The position numbers and the translations under genes were made by a program. 64,000 nt of DNA, from contig NZ_AP023287.1 of the NCBI RefSeq assembly GCF_014218295.1, forward strand, positions 3,534,001 through 3,598,000, in the 5' to 3' direction. Origin of the DNA: Mycolicibacterium litorale. GTDB taxonomy: Bacteria; Actinomycetota; Actinomycetes; Mycobacteriales; Mycobacteriaceae. Each line of letters opens with the position of its first letter. Positions within the stretch are counted from its first letter, which is position 1. Positions 51,956-61,472 of this stretch are shown here, piece by piece. The notes under the pieces are model-generated. The model was not told where the DNA came from. It did not search any database and saw nothing but the letters and a program-made list of their open reading frames with translations.

Positions 51956-54949
51956 CTACTCGCTGCTCGGCGGACCCGCCGGGCGCGCCGCGGCACGACG
52001 CCGCGGACGCCGTGCGGGCACCACGATCACCTCGGGTTCTTCGTCCTCGTCGTCATCCGAGTCCTCATCCGGGTCGTCCGAATCGTCGTCGAGGACCTCG
52101 ATATCGTCGTCGTCCTCTTCGTCGTCGTCGGTGTCGAGGTCGATCTCATCCTCATCGGACTCCTCATCGGACTCGTCATCGGAGTCGTCGTCGGAATCCT
52201 CGTCCGAATCCGAATCCTCGAAGTCCTCGTCGTCGAGTTCCTCGGCTTCGATCTCCTCACCGACGGAGTCGTGCACCTTCTCCGCGGTGTCGTCCTCGCC
52301 GACCTGCTGCGTCTCGTCGGTCGACTCGTCGTCGGATTCGTCGTCCTCGTGCCGACCGCCGTTGGCCGCCGCCATCGCCTTGAACATCGGGTGCTCACCG
52401 GCCGGATGCGGCGGCACCTTGATGACCGGGACGGCCTCCGGCACCTCTTCGGGCTTGGCGCCCTTCTTGCCGCGCTTGCTGCGCCGACCGGTGCCGGGTT
52501 CGGATTTGCGCCCGTTGCTCGAGGCGTTGTCGATCGGATCGCCGTGCAACACGATGCCGCGGCCGGCGCAGTGCGGACACGGTGTGGAGAACGCCTCGAT
52601 CAACCCGGTACCCAGGCGTTTACGCGTCAACTGAACCAGGCCCAGCGACGTCACCTCGGACACCTGGTGGCGGGTGCGGTCACGGGCCAGCGCCTCGGTC
52701 AGCCGACGCAGCACCAGGTCGCGGTTCGACTCGAGCACCATGTCGATGAAGTCGATGACGATGATGCCGCCGATGTCGCGCAGCCGAAGCTGGCGCACGA
52801 TCTCCTCGGCGGCCTCGAGGTTGTTGCGGGTCACGGTCTGCTCGAGGTTTCCACCCGAGCCGGTGAACTTGCCGGTGTTGACGTCGACGACGGTCATGGC
52901 CTCGGTGCGGTCGATGACCAGCGTGCCGCCCGACGGCAGCCACACCTTGCGGTCCATCGCCTTGGCGAGTTGTTCGTCGATGCGGTGCACCGCGAACACG
53001 TCGGGCCCGTCACCGCCGGCGGGCTCGTACTTGGTCAGCCGCGGCATCAGATCCGGCGCGACGGACTCCACGTAGGAGTTGATGGTGTTCCACGCCTCGT
53101 CGCCGGAGACGATCAACCCGGAGAAGTCCTCGTTGAACAGGTCGCGGATCACCTTGACCAGTACGTCGGGCTCTTCGTACAGCGCGACGGCCGCCCCGGC
53201 CTTCTTCTCGGTGATCTCGGCGGCCTTGGCCTCGATCTCGTTCCACCGCTTCTGCAGCCGCTCGACGTCGGAGCGGATGTCGTCTTCCTTCACGCCCTCC
53301 GACGCGGTCCGGATGATCACTCCGGCGTCCTGCGGCACGACCTCGCGCAGGATCTCCTTGAGCCGCTGCCGTTCGGTGTCGGGCAGCTTGCGGCTGATCC
53401 CGGTCGACGACGCGCCGGGCACGTAGACCAGGTAGCGACCGGCCAGCGACACCTGTGTGGTCAAGCGGGCTCCCTTGTGCCCGACCGGATCCTTGCTGAC
53501 CTGGACGACGACGTAGTCGCCGGGTTTGAGCGCCTGTTCGATCTTGCGGTTCTGGCCGCCGAGGCCCGCGGCCTCCCAGTTCACCTCACCGGCGTAGAGG
53601 ACGCCGTTGCGGCCGCGGCCGATGTCGACGAACGCGGCCTCCATCGACGGCAGCACGTTCTGCACGATGCCGAGGTAGATGTTGCCCACCAGCGACGCCG
53701 ACGCCGGCGACGTCACGAAGTGCTCGACGACGACGCCGTCCTCGAGTACGGCGATCTGGGTGTACCGCGCACCTTCGTGCGGCGGTTCGGTGCGGACCTT
53801 GTCGCGGACCACCATGACGCGTTCGACGGCTTCGCGGCGGGCCAGGAACTCGGCTTCGGACAGGATCGGCGGCCGACGTCGTCCGGCGTCGCGACCGTCC
53901 CGTCGGCGCTGCCGTTTGGCCTCCAACCGGGTCGACCCGCTGATGCCCTGGATCTCGTTGTCGTCGCTGTCGCCGGACTTGCCGCCACGCTCGCGCGGCG
54001 GGCGCTCGTGCACGACGGTGTTCGGCGGATCGTCGGGTGAGCCGCTGTCGGAGTCGTCCGACGAGCCCGACTTGCGCCGGCGTCTGCGGCGACGCCTGCG
54101 CGAACTGCCGTCGCCACCCGCGGTGTCCTCGTCGGCGCCCTCGTCCTCGGAGTCGTCCCCCGTGTCCTCGTCGGCGGCCGCCTGACCGTCGGTCTTGGCA
54201 TCGGTCGCCTCGGCGGTGTCGCTGTCGCCGTTGTCGTCGCTCTGCTCGCCGCGGCCTCGACCCCGGCCCCGGCGGCCCCGGCGACGGCGTCGCGCGGCGG
54301 GCCGTTCCGACTGATCGTCGTCGTCGGACTCCCCCGAGTCGCCGGTCTCGTCGTCCTCGTCCTCCTCGTCGTCCTCGTCGACGGGCTCGAAGCGGCGCAC
54401 CGGCTGGGGTGCGACGAACAGCGGCAGATAGTCCGCCCGCTCGACTGGGGCCGTCTCGAGGATCAGCCGTGATTCGGGCTCCTCGTCGGGCGCCTCGAAG
54501 GTGGGGGTGTCGGGACTCGGCGCGTCGTCGGTGGGCTGGTCGTCGACGCTGGTGACCTCGAGGGCCACCTCGACGGTCTCCACCGTCACCTCGGAGATCT
54601 CGGCGACCTCGGGGACGTCGGCCACGGCTTCCACGGCTTCCACGGCCGGCGCTTCAGCGGCGGGCGCCTCGACGGCGGGAGCGTCGGCGGCGGCGTCTCG
54701 GCCGTCGCCCGCGAGCACCTCGCGGACCCGCTCCGCCTGGGTCTGGTCGACGGTCGAGTGCGCACTGCGCGCGCGCCCGTCGAGTTCGGCCAGCGCGTCG
54801 AGAACGCGCCTGCTGGTGACCCCCAGCACCCGGGCCAGGGAGTGCACCCTCAGGCGTTCGGGAAGTCTTTCGCGAGGCGTTTCCGCTGCGTGCGCCTCTT
54901 CTGACGAGTCCGGTGAGTCTTGGGCTTGAGTATTTTCACTGTCGGCCAC
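51956..54949 (-). CDS. rne: Ribonuclease E/G
   Basis: RNase E is the main endoribonuclease of mycobacterial mRNA decay. The 997-residue protein has a disordered N-terminal half (acidic and Arg-rich blocks, e.g. RRRRRGRRGRGRGRGE and RRRRRRRRRRK), then the catalytic core from about residue 350: S1 region NIYLGIVQNVLPSMEAAFVD, 5' sensor and DNase I-like parts (TVVDVNTGKFTGSGGNLEQT), and the Zn-link CPHC. A long Asp/Glu/Ser C-terminal tail follows. The catalytic domain in the middle, flanked by two disordered arms, is the actinobacterial layout. GTG 54949 follows GAGGAG. Confidence 0.96.
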   Translation of the reverse strand: MADSENTQAQDSPDSSEEAHAAETPRERLPERLRVHSLARVLGVTSRRVLDALAELDGRARSAHSTVDQTQAERVREVLAGDGRDAAADAPAVEAPAAEAPAVEAVEAVADVPEVAEISEVTVETVEVALEVTSVDDQPTDDAPSPDTPTFEAPDEEPESRLILETAPVERADYLPLFVAPQPVRRFEPVDEDDEEDEDDETGDSGESDDDDQSERPAARRRRRGRRGRGRGRGEQSDDNGDSDTAEATDAKTDGQAAADEDTGDDSEDEGADEDTAGGDGSSRRRRRRRRRKSGSSDDSDSGSPDDPPNTVVHERPPRERGGKSGDSDDNEIQGISGSTRLEAKRQRRRDGRDAGRRRPPILSEAEFLARREAVERVMVVRDKVRTEPPHEGARYTQIAVLEDGVVVEHFVTSPASASLVGNIYLGIVQNVLPSMEAAFVDIGRGRNGVLYAGEVNWEAAGLGGQNRKIEQALKPGDYVVVQVSKDPVGHKGARLTTQVSLAGRYLVYVPGASSTGISRKLPDTERQRLKEILREVVPQDAGVIIRTASEGVKEDDIRSDVERLQKRWNEIEAKAAEITEKKAGAAVALYEEPDVLVKVIRDLFNEDFSGLIVSGDEAWNTINSYVESVAPDLMPRLTKYEPAGGDGPDVFAVHRIDEQLAKAMDRKVWLPSGGTLVIDRTEAMTVVDVNTGKFTGSGGNLEQTVTRNNLEAAEEIVRQLRLRDIGGIIVIDFIDMVLESNRDLVLRRLTEALARDRTRHQVSEVTSLGLVQLTRKRLGTGLIEAFSTPCPHCAGRGIVLHGDPIDNASSNGRKSEPGTGRRSKRGKKGAKPEEVPEAVPVIKVPPHPAGEHPMFKAMAAANGGRHEDDESDDESTDETQQVGEDDTAEKVHDSVGEEIEAEELDDEDFEDSDSDEDSDDDSDDESDEESDEDEIDLDTDDDEEDDDDIEVLDDDSDDPDEDSDDDEDEEPEVIVVPARRPRRRAAARPAGPPSSE

Positions 54950-54960
54950 GTATTCTCCTC

Positions 54961-55002
54961 AAGCCCCCGGGCGCGTCGTACGACGCGGCCACGCGAGGGC
55001 TT
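54961..55002 (-). promoter_or_regulatory. rne leader: nested hairpin next to the Shine-Dalgarno
   Basis: On the minus strand AAGCCC (55002-54997) can pair with GGGCTT (54966-54961), enclosing the perfect 16-bp palindrome CGCGTCGTACGACGCG (54972-54987), itself able to fold as a 6-bp stem with a GTAC loop. The GAGGAG ribosome site begins a few bases after the outer stem. A further stem (GCCCGG/CCCGGGC) lies upstream. The rne leader is about 290 bp from ndk and is otherwise without genes. Confidence 0.5.
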
Positions 55003-55211
55003 CCGCTGTTGTGCCCGGTATGGCGTTCCCCGGGCTTGTTGTGGTCTCGCTCCGAGCGGCCCTAGGTAAGAACCCACTCAGTGCCTGGCTGAATGACGGC
55101 TGGACGGTCGGCGCCGCACCGCGGTGGCGGTGGTCGCGCACGTCGAAGTCTTCATTCGGGTGACGAACTCCGGTTGAAGTCCGGCTACCCGCGACCAGTA
55201 TCCCACACGAC

Positions 55212-55236
55212 GCGGCGCCTACGGACCAGGCGCCGC
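55212..55236 (-). terminator. Terminator-like hairpin after ndk
   Basis: GCGGCGCC pairs perfectly with GGCGCCGC across a 9-nt loop, starting 8 nt after the ndk stop on the minus strand. There is no U tract. It marks the end of the valS-folC-DUF4233-ndk unit. Confidence 0.6.
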
Positions 55237-55243
55237 AACAGCG

Positions 55244-55654
55244 TCAGCGGCCGGGGAACCAGAGTTCGATTTCGCGGGCCGCGGACTCCGGCGAATCCGA
55301 GCCGTGCACCAGGTTGTCCTGGGTCACCAGCGCGAGATCACCGCGGATCGTGCCGGGCACGGCCTTCTCCACGGGGTCGGTGCCACCGGCGATCTGCCGG
55401 AACGCTGCCACGGCGCGGGGGCCCTCGACGATGGCGGCGACCAGCGGACCGGAGGTGATGAACTCGAGCAGCGCACCGAAGAACGGCTTGCCCTCGTGCT
55501 CGGCGTAGTGGCGTCGCGCCAGATCGTCGCTGACCGTCTTCAGCTCGAGAGCGGCGATGGTCAGACCCTTCCGCTCGATCCGGGAGAGGATTTCCCCGAC
55601 CAGGCGCCGTTGCACGCCGTCGGGCTTGATCAGAACCAGGGTCCGCTCAGTCAC
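55244..55654 (-). CDS. ndk: Nucleoside diphosphate kinase
   Basis: Ndk exchanges gamma-phosphates among nucleotides. The 136-residue protein has [20 protein letters not shown] at the start and the active site [20 protein letters not shown] with the phospho-His. It starts at GTG 55654, 30 nt after the DUF4233 gene in the same direction. Confidence 0.97.
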   Translation of the reverse strand: MTERTLVLIKPDGVQRRLVGEILSRIERKGLTIAALELKTVSDDLARRHYAEHEGKPFFGALLEFITSGPLVAAIVEGPRAVAAFRQIAGGTDPVEKAVPGTIRGDLALVTQDNLVHGSDSPESAAREIELWFPGR

Positions 55655-55684
55655 GGCGGACAGAGTACTGCAGCGGGGACCCGG

Positions 55685-56086
55685 TCACTCCTCGGTGCCC
55701 CGCTGCTGTCCGGGCAGCAAACCGCGCTGTTCACGGCGCCTGACCTCGGCGCGAAGGTAGACGATCAACCCCCACACGGCGGCGAACACGACACCGATGA
55801 ACCCGATCGCGGCGTCCAGCAGGAACCCGGCGATCAGCACGAACTGCAGCCCGAGATTCACCCACAGCGCCCACGGCCGGCCCTGCATCCCGCACAGCAG
55901 CACCAGCACGACGGCGAAACCGATCAGGAATCCTCCGCTGCCGGCGGTGAAGCCGCCGTCGGAGAACGACACCACCGGGAGCGCCAGCAACACCACGATG
56001 GCCTCGAGGATCAGCGTCCCCGCCATCACGCCACGAAAGCTGCGCCACGGGTCGGGCTGCTGGGGTGCCGGTGGGCGATCGGTCAT
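55685..56086 (-). CDS. DUF4233 integral membrane protein (Rv2446c-like)
   Basis: The 133-residue protein has four hydrophobic helices (e.g. GVMAGTLILEAIVVLLALPV and FLIGFAVVLVLLCGMQG) with a charged tail (YLRAEVRRREQRGLLPGQQR). DUF4233 is regularly found between folC and ndk in actinobacteria. ATG 56086 overlaps the folC stop as ATGA. Function is unknown. Confidence 0.92.
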   Translation of the reverse strand: MTDRPPAPQQPDPWRSFRGVMAGTLILEAIVVLLALPVVSFSDGGFTAGSGGFLIGFAVVLVLLCGMQGRPWALWVNLGLQFVLIAGFLLDAAIGFIGVVFAAVWGLIVYLRAEVRRREQRGLLPGQQRGTEE

Positions 56087-57492
56087 TGCGGATCCCGTCC
56101 GAAGAGGGTGCGCGCGGCCCCGGCGGTGACGACCGAACCGGTGATGACGATGCCGGCGCCGGAGAGCCCTTCGCCGTCGCTCCCGGAATCCTCGACCACC
56201 GCGGTCGCGGTTTCGATGGCGTCGGGCAGTGTGGCCGCCCGGATGACCCGTTCCGGTCCGAAGCGCTCCTCGGCCAGCAGCGCGAGCGCATCGACCTCGA
56301 GCGCCCGTGGCGACCCGTTGTGGGTGACGACGATCTGGTCGAATGCCGGTTCGAGCGCGGCGAGGATGCCGTCGACGTCCTTGTCACCCATCACCGAGAT
56401 CACCCCGACGAGGTAGCGGAAGTCGAATTCGGACTGCAGCGCGTCGGCGAGGGCGGCGGCGCCTGCGGGGTTGTGGGCGGCGTCGATGAACACCGTCGGC
56501 GCATTACGCATCCGCTCCAGCCGGCCGGGACTGGCCGCGGCGGCGAAACCCGCCCGGACGGCGTCGAGGTCGAGTTGCCGCTGCGCGCCCGCGCCGAAGA
56601 ACGCCTCGACCGCGGCGAGCGCGAGGACCGCGTTGTGCGCCTGGTGCTCGCCGTGCAGCGGCAGGAAGATCTCCGGGTAGACCCCGCCGAGGCCCTGCAG
56701 TTCCAGCAGCTGGCCGCCGACGGCGACCTGGCGGGACAGCACGGCGAATTCCGAGTCCTCGCGCGCCACCGCGGCGTCGGCGCGCACCGCCTGGGCCAGC
56801 AGCACCTCCATCGCCTCGGGTGCCTGCCGCCCGATCACCGCGACGGTGTCGGTGGGGACGAGGTCGTCGGGCTGGCGGGTGATGATGCCTGCCTTCTCCC
56901 CCGCGATCTCGGTGAGCGTGTCGCCGAGGTAGTCGGCGTGGTCGATGCCGATCGGTGTGATGACCGCGACCGGGGCGTTGACGACGTTGGTGGCGTCCCA
57001 CGTCCCGCCGAGCCCCACCTCCACGACGGCGACGTCGACCGGCGCGTCGGCGAAGGCGGCGAACGCCATGGCCGTCAGCACCTCGAACTTGCTGAGCCGC
57101 GGCCCGCCCGCCGCTTCGGACTGTTCGTCGACCATCAGGACGAACGGTTCGATCTCGCGGTACACCTCGACGTAGCGCGCCGGGGTGATCGGCTCGCCGT
57201 CGATGGCGATCCGCTCGACCGCGGACTGCAGGTGGGGGCTGGTGGTGCGGCCGGTGCGCCGGCTCAGTGCCGTCAGCAGCGCGTCGATCATGCGGGCGAC
57301 CGACGTCTTACCGTTGGTGCCGGCGATGTGGATCGACGGGTAGCCGCGCTGCGGGGAGCCCAGCATCTCGAGCAGCGCGCTGATCCGCGCGGTGCTGGGC
57401 TCGATCTTGGTCTCCGGCCACCGCGCGTCGAGCAGGTGTTCCACCTGCAGGAGTGCGGCGATCTCGTCGGGGGTGGGCTCGGGCCGGGTCAT
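56083..57492 (-). CDS. folC: Folylpolyglutamate synthase/dihydrofolate synthase
   Basis: FolC adds glutamate to folates. The 469-residue Mur-ligase-fold protein has the P-loop [15 protein letters not shown] (about 55-69), [20 protein letters not shown], and [18 protein letters not shown]; the C-terminal domain has [19 protein letters not shown]. The ATG overlaps the valS stop as ATGA. It is in the Rv2447c slot. Confidence 0.96.
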   Translation of the reverse strand: MTRPEPTPDEIAALLQVEHLLDARWPETKIEPSTARISALLEMLGSPQRGYPSIHIAGTNGKTSVARMIDALLTALSRRTGRTTSPHLQSAVERIAIDGEPITPARYVEVYREIEPFVLMVDEQSEAAGGPRLSKFEVLTAMAFAAFADAPVDVAVVEVGLGGTWDATNVVNAPVAVITPIGIDHADYLGDTLTEIAGEKAGIITRQPDDLVPTDTVAVIGRQAPEAMEVLLAQAVRADAAVAREDSEFAVLSRQVAVGGQLLELQGLGGVYPEIFLPLHGEHQAHNAVLALAAVEAFFGAGAQRQLDLDAVRAGFAAAASPGRLERMRNAPTVFIDAAHNPAGAAALADALQSEFDFRYLVGVISVMGDKDVDGILAALEPAFDQIVVTHNGSPRALEVDALALLAEERFGPERVIRAATLPDAIETATAVVEDSGSDGEGLSGAGIVITGSVVTAGAARTLFGRDPQ

Positions 57493-60149
57493 CGCGGCGA
57501 CGGCAGTCCGGCGAGGCGGGCGTTGATCCGGTCGACCTCCTCGCGCGCCACCTGCTGGCGGGCGCGGATCTTGTCGACCACCTCCGCCGGTGCCTTGGCG
57601 AGGAACGCGTCGTTGCCGAGTTTCGCGGTGGTGCCCGCCAACTCCTTCTGCGCGGCGGCGAGGTCCTTTTCGAGCCTTCGACGTTCGGCGGCGACGTCGA
57701 CGGTCCCGGAGGTGTCCACCTCGACCACGACGGTCCCGCCGCTCAGCCGCACCTCGACCGACGCCGACGGGCTGAAGCCCTCATCCGCATCGGTCAGCCA
57801 GGCCAGCGCGCGCACCGCGGGCACGTGGTCGTCCAGGCCCGCGGGGCTGATGCCCGACAACCTGGCCGGCACCCGCTGGCGGTCGGCGAGGCCCTGGTCG
57901 CTGCGGAACCGGCGCACCTCGGTGATCAGCTTCTGGGTATCTGCGATGCGTTGCGCGGCAGCGGTGTCCAGCGCGATCCCGGATGCCTGCGGCCAGTCCG
58001 CGACGACCAGCGACTCACCGCCGGTCAGCGTCTTCCACAGCACCTCGGTGACGAACGGCATCACCGGGTGCAGCAGTTTGAGCAGGGTGTCGAGCACCGC
58101 GGCCAGCACCGCCGTGGTATGGGAAACCCCTTCGCCGAGTTGGACTTTGGCGAGCTCGACGTACCAGTCGCAGAACTCGTCCCACGCGAAGTGGTACAGC
58201 GATTCGCACGCTCGGCTGAACTCGTAGGCGTCGAGTGCGGTGTCGACCTCGGCGCGGACCTCTTCGAGCCGGCCGAGGATCCAGCGGTCGGCGTCGGTGA
58301 GCGCGGCCGCCTCCGGCAGCGGGGCCGGGCTGGCGCCGTTCATCAGCGCGAAACGGGTGGCGTTGAACAGCTTGGTGGCAAAGTTGCGCGATGCCCGCGC
58401 GTGGTCCTCGCCGATCGCCAGGTCGCCGCCGGGGCTGGCGCCGCGGGCGAGGGTGAAGCGCAGCGCGTCGGCGCCGAAGGCCTCGACCCAGTCGAGCGGG
58501 TCGATGCCGTTGCCGCGCGATTTGCTCATCTTGCGGCCGTGTTCGTCGCGGATCAGCCCGTGCAGGAAGACGTTCTCGAACGGCACCGGGGCACTTCGCT
58601 GCCCGTCGCCGGTGATGGCGGGATCGTCGGCGACGAACGTGCCGAACATCATCATCCGGGCCACCCAGAAGAACAGGATGTCGTAGCCGGTGACCAGCAC
58701 CGTGGTGGGATAGAACTTGTCGAGTTCGGGGGTCCGGTCCGGCCAGCCCATGGTCGAGAAGGGCCACAGCGCCGAGGAGAACCACGTGTCGAGCACGTCG
58801 GAGTCCTGTTCCCATCCCTCGGGCGGGGTCTCGTCCGGACCGACGCAGACCGTTTCACCGTTGGGTCCGTGCCAGATCGGGATCCGGTGGCCCCACCACA
58901 GCTGCCGGGAGATGCACCAGTCGTGCATGTTGTCGACCCAGGCGAACCACCGCGGCTCGAGGCTAGGCGGGTGGATCACCGTGTGGCCGTTGCGGACCGC
59001 GTCACCGGCGGCCTTGGCCAGTGCCTCGACCTTGACCCACCACTGCAGCGACAGCCTGGGCTCGATGGGTTCGCCGCTGCGTTCGGAATGCCCGACGCTG
59101 TGCAGGTAGGGCCGCTTCTCGGCGACGATGCGGCCCTGTTCGGCGAGCGCCTCACGGACCTTGACCCGCGCCTCGAAACGGTCCATGCCGTCGAACTGCG
59201 TTCCGGTGGCCGCGATCCGGCCCTTGGTGTCCATGATCGTCGGCATCGGTAGCGAATGCCGCAGTCCGATCTCGAAGTCGTTGGGATCGTGCGCAGGCGT
59301 GACTTTTACTGCGCCCGTTCCGAACTCGGGATCGACGTGGGTGTCGGCGACGATGACGATCTCGGTGTCGAGGAACGGGTGCGGCAGCGAGGCGCCGACC
59401 AGGTGGCGGTAGCGCTCGTCGTCGGGGTGCACGGCGATCGCGGTGTCGCCGAGCATGGTCTCGACCCGGGTGGTGGCGACGATGATGTGCGGTTCGTCGT
59501 CCGAGAGCGATCCGTAGCGGAACGACACCAGCTCACCCTCGACGTCTTCGTATTTGACCTCGAGGTCGCTGATCGCCGTCTCCAGCACCGGCGACCAGTT
59601 GACCAGGCGTTCGGCCTGGTAGATCAGGCCGGCGTCGTAGAGCTTCTTGAATATGGTGCGCACCGCGCGGGACAGGCCGTCGTCCATCGTGAACCGGTCC
59701 CGGCTCCAGTCGACCCCGTCGCCGAGCCTGCGCATCTGAGCCCCGATGGTGCCGCCGGACTCCTGCTTCCACTCCCACACCTTGTCGATGAACCGCTCGC
59801 GGCCGAGCTCCTCTTTGGTGGTGCCGCCGGCGGTCAGCTGCTTTTCCACCAGGGTCTGGGTGGCGATGCCGGCGTGGTCCATCCCGGGCAGCCACAGCAC
59901 TTCGAAACCCTGCATGCGCTTACGCCGGGTCAGGGCGTCCATCAGCGTGTGGTCGAGGGCGTGGCCCATGTGCAGGCTGCCCGTCACGTTCGGCGGCGGC
60001 AGCACGATGGAGTAGGCGGGTTTGTCGCTCGCGGGATCGGCGGTGAAGTACCCCGCGTCGACCCAACCCTGGTAGATGTCCGCCTCTACCGCCCCGGGAT
60101 CCCACGACTTGGGCAGGGATTCGGCGTCGGCGTCAGGGGTGGCGGTCAC
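57489..60149 (-). CDS. valS: Valyl-tRNA synthetase
   Basis: This 886-residue class Ia synthetase has the HIGH-type motif [20 protein letters not shown], an editing domain ([20 protein letters not shown]), KMSKS ([17 protein letters not shown], near residue 540), an anticodon-binding domain and a C-terminal coiled arm ([20 protein letters not shown]). ATG 60149 begins [10 protein letters not shown]. It heads the valS-folC-DUF4233-ndk unit. Confidence 0.97.
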   Translation of the reverse strand: MTATPDADAESLPKSWDPGAVEADIYQGWVDAGYFTADPASDKPAYSIVLPPPNVTGSLHMGHALDHTLMDALTRRKRMQGFEVLWLPGMDHAGIATQTLVEKQLTAGGTTKEELGRERFIDKVWEWKQESGGTIGAQMRRLGDGVDWSRDRFTMDDGLSRAVRTIFKKLYDAGLIYQAERLVNWSPVLETAISDLEVKYEDVEGELVSFRYGSLSDDEPHIIVATTRVETMLGDTAIAVHPDDERYRHLVGASLPHPFLDTEIVIVADTHVDPEFGTGAVKVTPAHDPNDFEIGLRHSLPMPTIMDTKGRIAATGTQFDGMDRFEARVKVREALAEQGRIVAEKRPYLHSVGHSERSGEPIEPRLSLQWWVKVEALAKAAGDAVRNGHTVIHPPSLEPRWFAWVDNMHDWCISRQLWWGHRIPIWHGPNGETVCVGPDETPPEGWEQDSDVLDTWFSSALWPFSTMGWPDRTPELDKFYPTTVLVTGYDILFFWVARMMMFGTFVADDPAITGDGQRSAPVPFENVFLHGLIRDEHGRKMSKSRGNGIDPLDWVEAFGADALRFTLARGASPGGDLAIGEDHARASRNFATKLFNATRFALMNGASPAPLPEAAALTDADRWILGRLEEVRAEVDTALDAYEFSRACESLYHFAWDEFCDWYVELAKVQLGEGVSHTTAVLAAVLDTLLKLLHPVMPFVTEVLWKTLTGGESLVVADWPQASGIALDTAAAQRIADTQKLITEVRRFRSDQGLADRQRVPARLSGISPAGLDDHVPAVRALAWLTDADEGFSPSASVEVRLSGGTVVVEVDTSGTVDVAAERRRLEKDLAAAQKELAGTTAKLGNDAFLAKAPAEVVDKIRARQQVAREEVDRINARLAGLPSPR

Positions 60150-60202
60150 CGGTCAATTCTAGGGAGAGCCGCCGTCGGTCACCGCACGGGTCCCAACGGC
60201 GG

Positions 60203-61462
60203 TCATGCCAGGCGCGAGGTCTTCAGGGACACACCCGCGCCGGGGAAGCGGGCGAGCAGCGCATCGCCCATCGCGGCGGCCGGGGTGAGAACACCGCGCA
60301 GGTCCGACAGTTTGTCGCGGTCCATCGCCAGCGCCAGGGCGCACTCACCGAGCAACACCGACGTGGCCTTGTATCCGGGGTCGCCCCGCTGGGACATGCG
60401 GGCCAGGTAGCGGGCACCGGTGGTCGTGGTGGTGTAGGTCTCCACCGTGTAGTGGCCCTTCTCCCGGGTCCGTTCGCTGGGTCCGGTGCCCGGTGCGGGC
60501 AGCACCCGGTCGACGAGTGTGCGTGGCAGCTTGTGGAAATACCGCGAGCCGAGCCCCATCACGGCGGCGCTGCCCGCGGTGGTCAGCGCGGCGATGGCGG
60601 GTGCGACGGGGGTCCGCCCGGTGCTCATCACCTCGGAGTACTCCAGCTTGCGTCCATAGGCGTAACCCAGCAGAGCGTTGCTGCGCCGGACGATGCGGGT
60701 GTTGGGACCGGCCATCGCGAACGCCGCGGTCCAGTACCCCTCCAGTTCGGGGGCGATCTCGCCGCCGCGGCGCCACCGCATGTCGGGCTGGGCACCCAGT
60801 TCGGGTTCGGCGCTGCGGTCCGGCGACAGGGTGTAGGGGTCGGTCATCTGCCGCCGCGCCTCGGGGTCGGTCGATGCGGTGTTGAGGACCTCCATGATCG
60901 AGGCCAGCGTTCCGCCGGACGCCCCGCCGGCGAAGGTGCGCACCACCATGCTGGTGTCCCCCAGTTCGCCCTCGCCGTCCTCGGTCACCGTGCGGTACAA
61001 CGCGTAGACGGTGAGATCGGAAGGGATGGAGTCGAATCCGCACGCGTGCACGATCCGTGCGCCGGTGTCGACCGCCTGCTTGTGGTAGTGGTCGATGCTG
61101 TCGCGGATGAACATCGTCTCACCGGTCAGGTCGGCGTAGTCGGTACCCGCGGCGGCGCACGCGGCGACCAGCGGCAGCCCGTACTTGGTGTAGGGCCCGA
61201 CGGTGGTGACGACCACGCGGGTGCGCGCGGCCATCTTCTCGAGCGTCGACGGTTGGGACGCGTCGGCGGTGATCAGCTCCCAGTCGGCCGCCCGGTCCCC
61301 CAGCGTTTCGCGGACCTTGAGCAGCTTCTCCTGCGACCGTCCGGCCAGCGCGATCCTGGCGTCCCCGCCGTGTCGGGCCAGGTAATCGGCGGTGAGTTTC
61401 CCGACGAACCCCGTTGCTCCGTAGACGACGATGTCGAATTCGCGCTGCGCTGCGGGGCTCAT
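60203..61462 (-). CDS. Saccharopine-dehydrogenase-like / trans-acting enoyl reductase family protein (Rv2449c-like)
   Basis: The 419-residue Rossmann-fold protein starts with FDIVVYGATGFVGKLTADYL (NAD(P) site) and has ITADASQPSTLEKMAARTRV and GDPGYKATSVLLGECALALA, typical of the mycobacterial family to which the trans-acting enoyl reductase of PDIM synthesis belongs. No polyketide synthase is nearby, so the role may be in lipid reduction but is unproven. The S9 peptidase gene ends 10 nt upstream on the same strand. Confidence 0.87.
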   Translation of the reverse strand: MSPAAQREFDIVVYGATGFVGKLTADYLARHGGDARIALAGRSQEKLLKVRETLGDRAADWELITADASQPSTLEKMAARTRVVVTTVGPYTKYGLPLVAACAAAGTDYADLTGETMFIRDSIDHYHKQAVDTGARIVHACGFDSIPSDLTVYALYRTVTEDGEGELGDTSMVVRTFAGGASGGTLASIMEVLNTASTDPEARRQMTDPYTLSPDRSAEPELGAQPDMRWRRGGEIAPELEGYWTAAFAMAGPNTRIVRRSNALLGYAYGRKLEYSEVMSTGRTPVAPAIAALTTAGSAAVMGLGSRYFHKLPRTLVDRVLPAPGTGPSERTREKGHYTVETYTTTTTGARYLARMSQRGDPGYKATSVLLGECALALAMDRDKLSDLRGVLTPAAAMGDALLARFPGAGVSLKTSRLA

Positions 61463-61472
61463 GGTCCCGACG

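Noticed and set aside
51833..54040. Long plus-strand ORF (735 codons) opposite rne
   Set aside because: It mirrors the acidic repeats of RNase E; the opposite strand has all RNase E motifs.
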